NCBI GenBank assembly: GCA_016584305.1
Contig: JACEEZ010022980.1
Location: 93,213 to 157,212, forward strand
Source: Chionoecetes opilio
Lineage: Eukaryota > Arthropoda > Malacostraca > Decapoda > Majidae
Length of the DNA: 64,000 nucleotides
Reading direction: 5' to 3'
A program made the position numbers and the translations under genes. Positions 58,961-64,000 of this stretch are shown piece by piece. How positions within the stretch are numbered: the first letter of the stretch is position 1; each line of letters opens with the position of its first letter. The notes under the pieces are model-generated. The model made no database searches. It worked only from the letters and a program-made list of their open reading frames with translations, and was not told the DNA's origin.

Positions 58961-59000
58961 GGAGAGCGTCCTCGTGTTTTGGGGGGGCTTCCCCTAAGTT

Positions 59001-60544
59001 CGTTCAGTTACATGTAAAGGTACACAGTCGTGTTTGACCTAGTCGTGCCATCGCAATTGGGGGGAAAAAGGGAGGGGGAAGGCATTATTAGTCAATTATA
59101 TAAAAATTTTTTGAAGGTCAAAAAAGAAACATGTCAAATGGATGGGAGATTGGAAATTCCCTGAGGAACGACTTTTGGGGAACAAAAAAGTAACAGAGCG
59201 AATAAAAAAAAGAACCAAACTGGTTTTAGAGGGGTTGGAAAAGTTTCTAAAAGGGCCCCCGGGCCAACCGGACATCCTTTTCCCGGCGAAACGGCCCCCT
59301 AAGGGCTGAGCCAAAAAACGGGAAAAACGGCCCCGGAAAAGGGGCTAACAGTTTTTTCTGTTTTGGGCCGACCTGGCCGGCCCCCGACGACCGGAAGTGG
59401 TTAAAACAATGTTAGACAAAAAAAAACAAAATACGTCGGAAAAAAGCAATTAAAGATGGAAAATGTGTTCGAAATAGTTAAAGTAAATTTTAAAAAAATG
59501 ATTTTTCCCGAAAAAAGTCAATTGGGCCTCAATTTGGACCTTTAAAAAATTAAATTTTTTTTAAAACCTTTTGCACCATTTTTTGTAGGGAATGAAAACC
59601 AGAAAACCCACCCCACACCTAAAAATCGGATAAAATAAAATTCACTATATGGCTAAGTGCCCCCCAAATTTATATATAATATATAATATTATTATTTTAA
59701 TATATATATATAATATAATATATATATTATATATATATATATATAATATATATGTCAATTTTACCCATCGTATAGTTAACGGGGAAGCTCTTTGGGCTCT
59801 AGGGAGCTGCACCCTGCTCAGCACTATTCATTACTATGTCTATATGTGAAAGTCATGAATATTGAGATGCGAAAATTAAAATATGAACCCCGAGAAAAAA
59901 ATTGGATAAGTATCATCGATCGTCTAACCTCAAAGACATTATGGGGAAAATCTGACGTTAAACAGGGGAAGAAGAAAATGTGCTAAAAATCTATCAATCT
60001 TGTAAATTGGTTGGGGTTGGTTAAGAAAAAAGATAACCGAAATTTATCAGAAAATTTCGGGTTTTACCTAACCACTGAAACTTATACAACCAGGGTGTTA
60101 AGTCTAACCCCCATAGCAAACGGTAAATAATAGAATTCCCCACCATCTGTCAGAGTGCGGGGCCCAGTATGGTGTACAGGTCCGTACGCAGGCCATGGTG
60201 TCCTTTTCTGTTTCTTTAAAGAGCAAACATCTTGGATAAAGACCAATTTGCCATGCCCCATTTTTGGTGCCTTTTTTTACCACCTAAAAGGCTTTGATCA
60301 CAAGTTGCCTGAAAAAGAAAACAAGATTAGTTTTTCATGACCCATGCACTGTCATAGTTTACAAACTTTTTTTGCAGATATCTTTTTTGTTTATGGCCCA
60401 ATAATCTTCAAAAAAGAGATTGTTAAACCCGCAATCCCCCTCAATTAAAACCTTACAAAAAATATAGACCACAATCAGTGGCTACCGAGGGGGGAGGCCT
60501 GCGGCCATGGCCCCCCTCCCCCTTTACAAAGAAAAAAAATAACC
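59001..60544. other. Degraded spacer, no gene recognised
   Basis: Mixed AT-rich sequence with a TA run at about 59,671-59,753. Short frames at 59,792-59,986 and 60,155-60,340 carry no motif I can name. Confidence 0.4.
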
Positions 60545-60590
60545 AAAAAATATATAATACACCAAATATTATTTAAAAAAAAAAATTAAA

Positions 60591-60630
<40 letters not shown>

Positions 60631-60713
60631 AAATTAATTTTTATTAATTATATATAATATATAATATATTAATATATATTAATATATATATAGCAAATTT
60701 TAAATATATATTA

Positions 60714-60745
<32 letters not shown>

Positions 60746-61185
60746 TATTATATAATATATATGAGCAATAGATTATTATATATATTTTTAAATATTAGAT
60801 AAATAGTTATATATAATATTTTATTAATATATATAAAAATATATTATATATATATTAATATTAATATTAAAAATATTATATATATATATTATATATATAT
60901 ATATTTATTATATATATATATATAATATTATATATATATAATAATATATTATATATAATTTTTTTAAATTTTTTATATTGAGTTTTGTTGATTTTTTTTA
61001 TTTTTATGTGATTTTTTTTTATTTTATATATATATATATAATTTTTTTCTTTCTATTTTTATATTTTTTTTTTTAAGATTTTTTATAATTTTTTTTTTAA
61101 AAATAATATATTATTACCCCTATATATATATATATATAAAATATATAATTTTAAATTAATATATATATATATATATATATATTGC
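60545..61185. repeat. Long TA/AT-rich simple repeat region
   Basis: About 640 bases made almost only of A and T, mainly TATATA and AATATTA units. Confidence 0.95.
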
Positions 61186-62639
61186 CCCCCCCCCCTTTCA
61201 ATTTTCGGGACCCCCATGACCACAATACAAACCCCCTATAAATAGATAGACCACAATACAAAATACAAATACATAACAACAATTTTGGTGCAAATCATAA
61301 GGTGAAAAGCTGTCAAAAAACATTAATGTACTTTAAATAGTTGCATTGTACAAACCGGAAATTTTGAGAGAAAATGTATTTAGACCCCCTTATAGTATCC
61401 TAAACTTTGGTCATTTACGACATTTATCATTTTTTTTCCTACACCTATTCCGCACTTTTCGGGGGTCCCCATAAACAAAAAATTTTTCCCAAACCTCGAA
61501 TCCCAAATTGGTCCCGGAACAGAGTGTGAAAATAATAGCCACTAACCTAACCAGGACATTGGGTTCGTAGCCAACCTGAACAAAAGAAATTGGGGGATAA
61601 CGCAAAAGAGGCCCTTTCCCGACAATTTTTAAAAAAAGACCTCATTTTTAACACATCAGAATACATAGGAATGAAAAAATTTTATCCAATACTCAATTAA
61701 TGGTTGAAGTCCAAAAAAAATCTTAGAAAAGGCTAATGGTGAGATTTACAAGTTGAAAGGCCCTTAAACTACGTGCCTTGAATGTACAAACTGCGTAGGA
61801 ACCCGGAGGTGTGCTTTTTTAAATGAAGATGACAGTTAAAAGGGGGGAAAAAACATTTCTAAAAATAACTTTTTAGACGTTTAGCTGGGAAAAAAAACAA
61901 ATCCTTGTTAAAAAATTTTAAAAATAATTCCTATTCAAAACATCAAACTAACTTAATTAAACCCAATTAGCCTTTTCCCCCTTAAACTAACCTAACATAG
62001 TCTTGTTTCCCCCTTTAAAAAAAAACCTAGTCAAAAAAAAGGAAAATTTAGTCTTCACACTTTTCCCCATTGGAAATAAAAAAAATTTTAATCCCGACAA
62101 GTCAGTTCTAAATATCAGCCCAGTATTGAAAGGGCCCGTATGCTGTACCAAAGGCTACATAGACACCCATTCATCCAATACCAGTAAAAAATGCAGTTTA
62201 GTAAATATCCTTATGACCAAAATTTTTCCCGAATAACTGGGGGGCCGCCCCTCCCGACCCACCCCCCATTAGTTAAAAATAACCTAGCCTGGGCATGATT
62301 ACTTATCCCATTAAACCTTTGCTGGGGGGGGGGGGGGGGGGGGATTTCCCCCCTCCAAAGGGCCCCCCTGTGTTATATCCATTTCCTCGGGTTTTAGGGA
62401 TTAGAAGGCTGCAAATTTTTTCAGTTTTATAACTTAGTTATAACTGTGAAACATAACTATAACTTAACTATAAATTTCTAAACTATACTTTCTATAAGTG
62501 AAAACAAAACAAAAAAAGCAGCTCCGTTTTGTTTTTCTTAGCTGAGGTTGTGTTTTTTTAAAATCTTGTCTTTGTCTATATATTTGAGCCTTTTTATCTC
62601 TAGATGTCATCACCCTTTCCACGTACCTTATAAGTCTTT
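61186..62639. other. No gene recognised
   Basis: AT-rich, homopolymer-damaged. A C run lies at about 61,185-61,195 and a G run of about 20 at 62,324-62,343. No conserved motif. Confidence 0.4.
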
Positions 62640-63170
62640 GTGGAGTAATGAAGTCGATCCTCGCCGAGGCGTAAAAGCATAAAGTAGCGCCGCGGCCGTT
62701 CACTTCCACTGGTAAAAATTTTGAATATTGGCTTCGAGGCAAGGGCGAGTGGCCCAAAACCTGACTGCCTGGTACGATTCAGCCACCTAATAATCAACAT
62801 TACCTTAATCCGGCTTTGCACCCTACTTAAGTCCTTGGGGGGCCCCGGCCCTTCATGTCAATCCACTTTAAATATTTTCCCTTTGGGCCGAGTCAAGGAA
62901 GACTGTGTTGGGGGCCGTACGAATTTATCAAAATTGGCCGATATATATTCCCAAATGCGGGCCCACATCGGCTTCATCCCATTTTCCGAAACCATCGCCC
63001 CGCCGCCCGGGGCCGAACGTACCCGGGACAAGCCGACACAGGCCCGCATAGCCCATGTTTGGGTGGGTGGAGCCGACTCCTGCCCGGGGAATTTAAAACC
63101 AACAAGCACTATGGCAGTGCGATTTTTATTCCCTGTCTGTATGTACGGAATTCAAAAATGACGCTAAGGG
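62640..63170. other. GC-richer, exon-like segment of unknown identity
   Basis: The plus strand is open for 146 codons from 62,721 (GRTNLSKLADIYSQMRAHIG then FIPFSETIAPPPGAER). The minus strand and the +2 frame are also long and open. Composition differs sharply from the flanks. I recognise no family in any frame. Confidence 0.3.
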
Positions 63171-64000
63171 AAAAAAACGGAATGTTTAGGGAAAAAAAAT
63201 ATGTATGATCAAAAAAACCCAGAAAAACCATTTAATAAAAAGCCACGTTAGTCACAACGCTTACCCCTTTTGGAGTGTTTCAATCCCTTAGAATAGTGCC
63301 ACAGGGAATTAATTGGTAGATATCCAAGACTTAGGAAAGGCCCGGTGGGTCGGGCGACGAGTCAGATGGACAATGTACATCGTAAATGTAGAGATGATGT
63401 AGGGGATAAACTTTCACAAAGTACCCAAAATACTCCTTAAGTCCCCCTGAACACTATAATCGGAGAGGGTTTTCCCTTTTTTTTTTTTGTCCGGTGTGTC
63501 CGCGGTGGGTTGCTATTTGAAGGCACCTCTCTAAGCGGGACAGCCAACAGGACGCTGAGAGAAGCTGAGCTCTTTCCAGCCAACCAGCGCGAGTCCAAAA
63601 GTTTCATGAAGTCACAATTGGGGCGAAAAGGTTAAAAGCCAAGTGACTGGGGCGCCATTTTTTAAACTCAAGCTTTTATAACACACACCACAACAAATTA
63701 AATCACGACACTTAAAAAAGGGCAGGGGGCAGGGAAAGGCAGATGGGCTTCACACAAAAAAAACCCGAAAGGCACGAGAACAAGCAATAAGACAGCACTG
63801 TCACCATAAAACTCGTAAATAATATAGCGACGATATTTCATTTCTATCCTCCCAAATAAAATATGATTAGAATATATATATAAAACGTACGTGTCGGTAA
63901 AGATCGATGGTTGGTCAAAGGTAGGGAGGTTTTTAATCCTTAAGTCCGGAAAAACTTAGTGAAAGATGGGGGCATGCGGATAAAAGCACCAAAATTTTTT
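63171..64000. other. Nothing recognised
   Basis: Mixed spacer with a T run near 63,477-63,489; no gene. Confidence 0.4.

Overview
This window is nuclear DNA from an animal, most likely an arthropod and probably a crustacean. The case rests on dense TA, GA and TATC microsatellites, several tRNA-headed SINEs, a Jockey/I-type LINE of the kind common in shrimp and crabs, and BEL/Pao, solo-LTR and cut-and-paste elements packed against each other. I see no bacterial gene structure, no operon, no rRNA, no CRISPR array and no complete host gene. Almost every recognisable protein is a broken mobile-element copy read through frameshifts, so it was recognised from conserved motifs across frames and not from intact ORFs.

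Layout. 1-2,000: microsatellites and a SINE. 2,300-9,900: a minus-strand stack of elements. It holds a LINE reverse transcriptase fragment (LINE-3), then a second LINE (LINE-2) split twice: once by a 5'-truncated Jockey-like LINE (LINE-1, 4,766-7,672) and once by an 807-bp solo LTR (8,057-8,863) with TGT...ACA ends and an ATAT target duplication. Two permuted BEL/Pao integrase pieces follow. 10,061-11,563: a 1.5-kb inverted repeat. 11,600-28,000: mostly base-call-damaged sequence, with two direct copies of a 1.3-kb composite SINE block and a minus-strand fragment of a large multi-copy protein family (family A, copy 2).

28,030-34,480: the clearest structure in the window. A second family A copy on the plus strand is interrupted by a 2,767-bp transposon (element B, 28,788-31,554). 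B has CACTGGTCGAC terminal inverted repeats, a 3-bp TTA target duplication and a single transposase-like reading frame. Removing B re-joins the host frame.

34,500-44,600: SINEs, GC hairpins, a 31-bp minisatellite and a 1.1-kb foldback element. 45,000-52,400 (minus strand): a transposase-like gene and, downstream, exon-sized pieces of a DUF4806-type gene with recognisable splice sites; together they look like the two genes of one large DNA transposon family. 54,700-55,520: a minisatellite and a palindrome. 56,880-59,000: a GC-rich block, open on the minus strand, that may be a host exon (tentative ERCC6/CSB C-terminal similarity). 59,000-64,000: AT-rich repeats and unassigned sequence.

Quality caveat. 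Long stretches (about 10,500-28,000, 31,500-39,000 and 54,700-64,000) have inflated homopolymers and dense frameshifts, as in an unpolished or low-coverage assembly. Some pseudogene damage, and some palindromes, may be technical. All family assignments come from motif recognition by eye.
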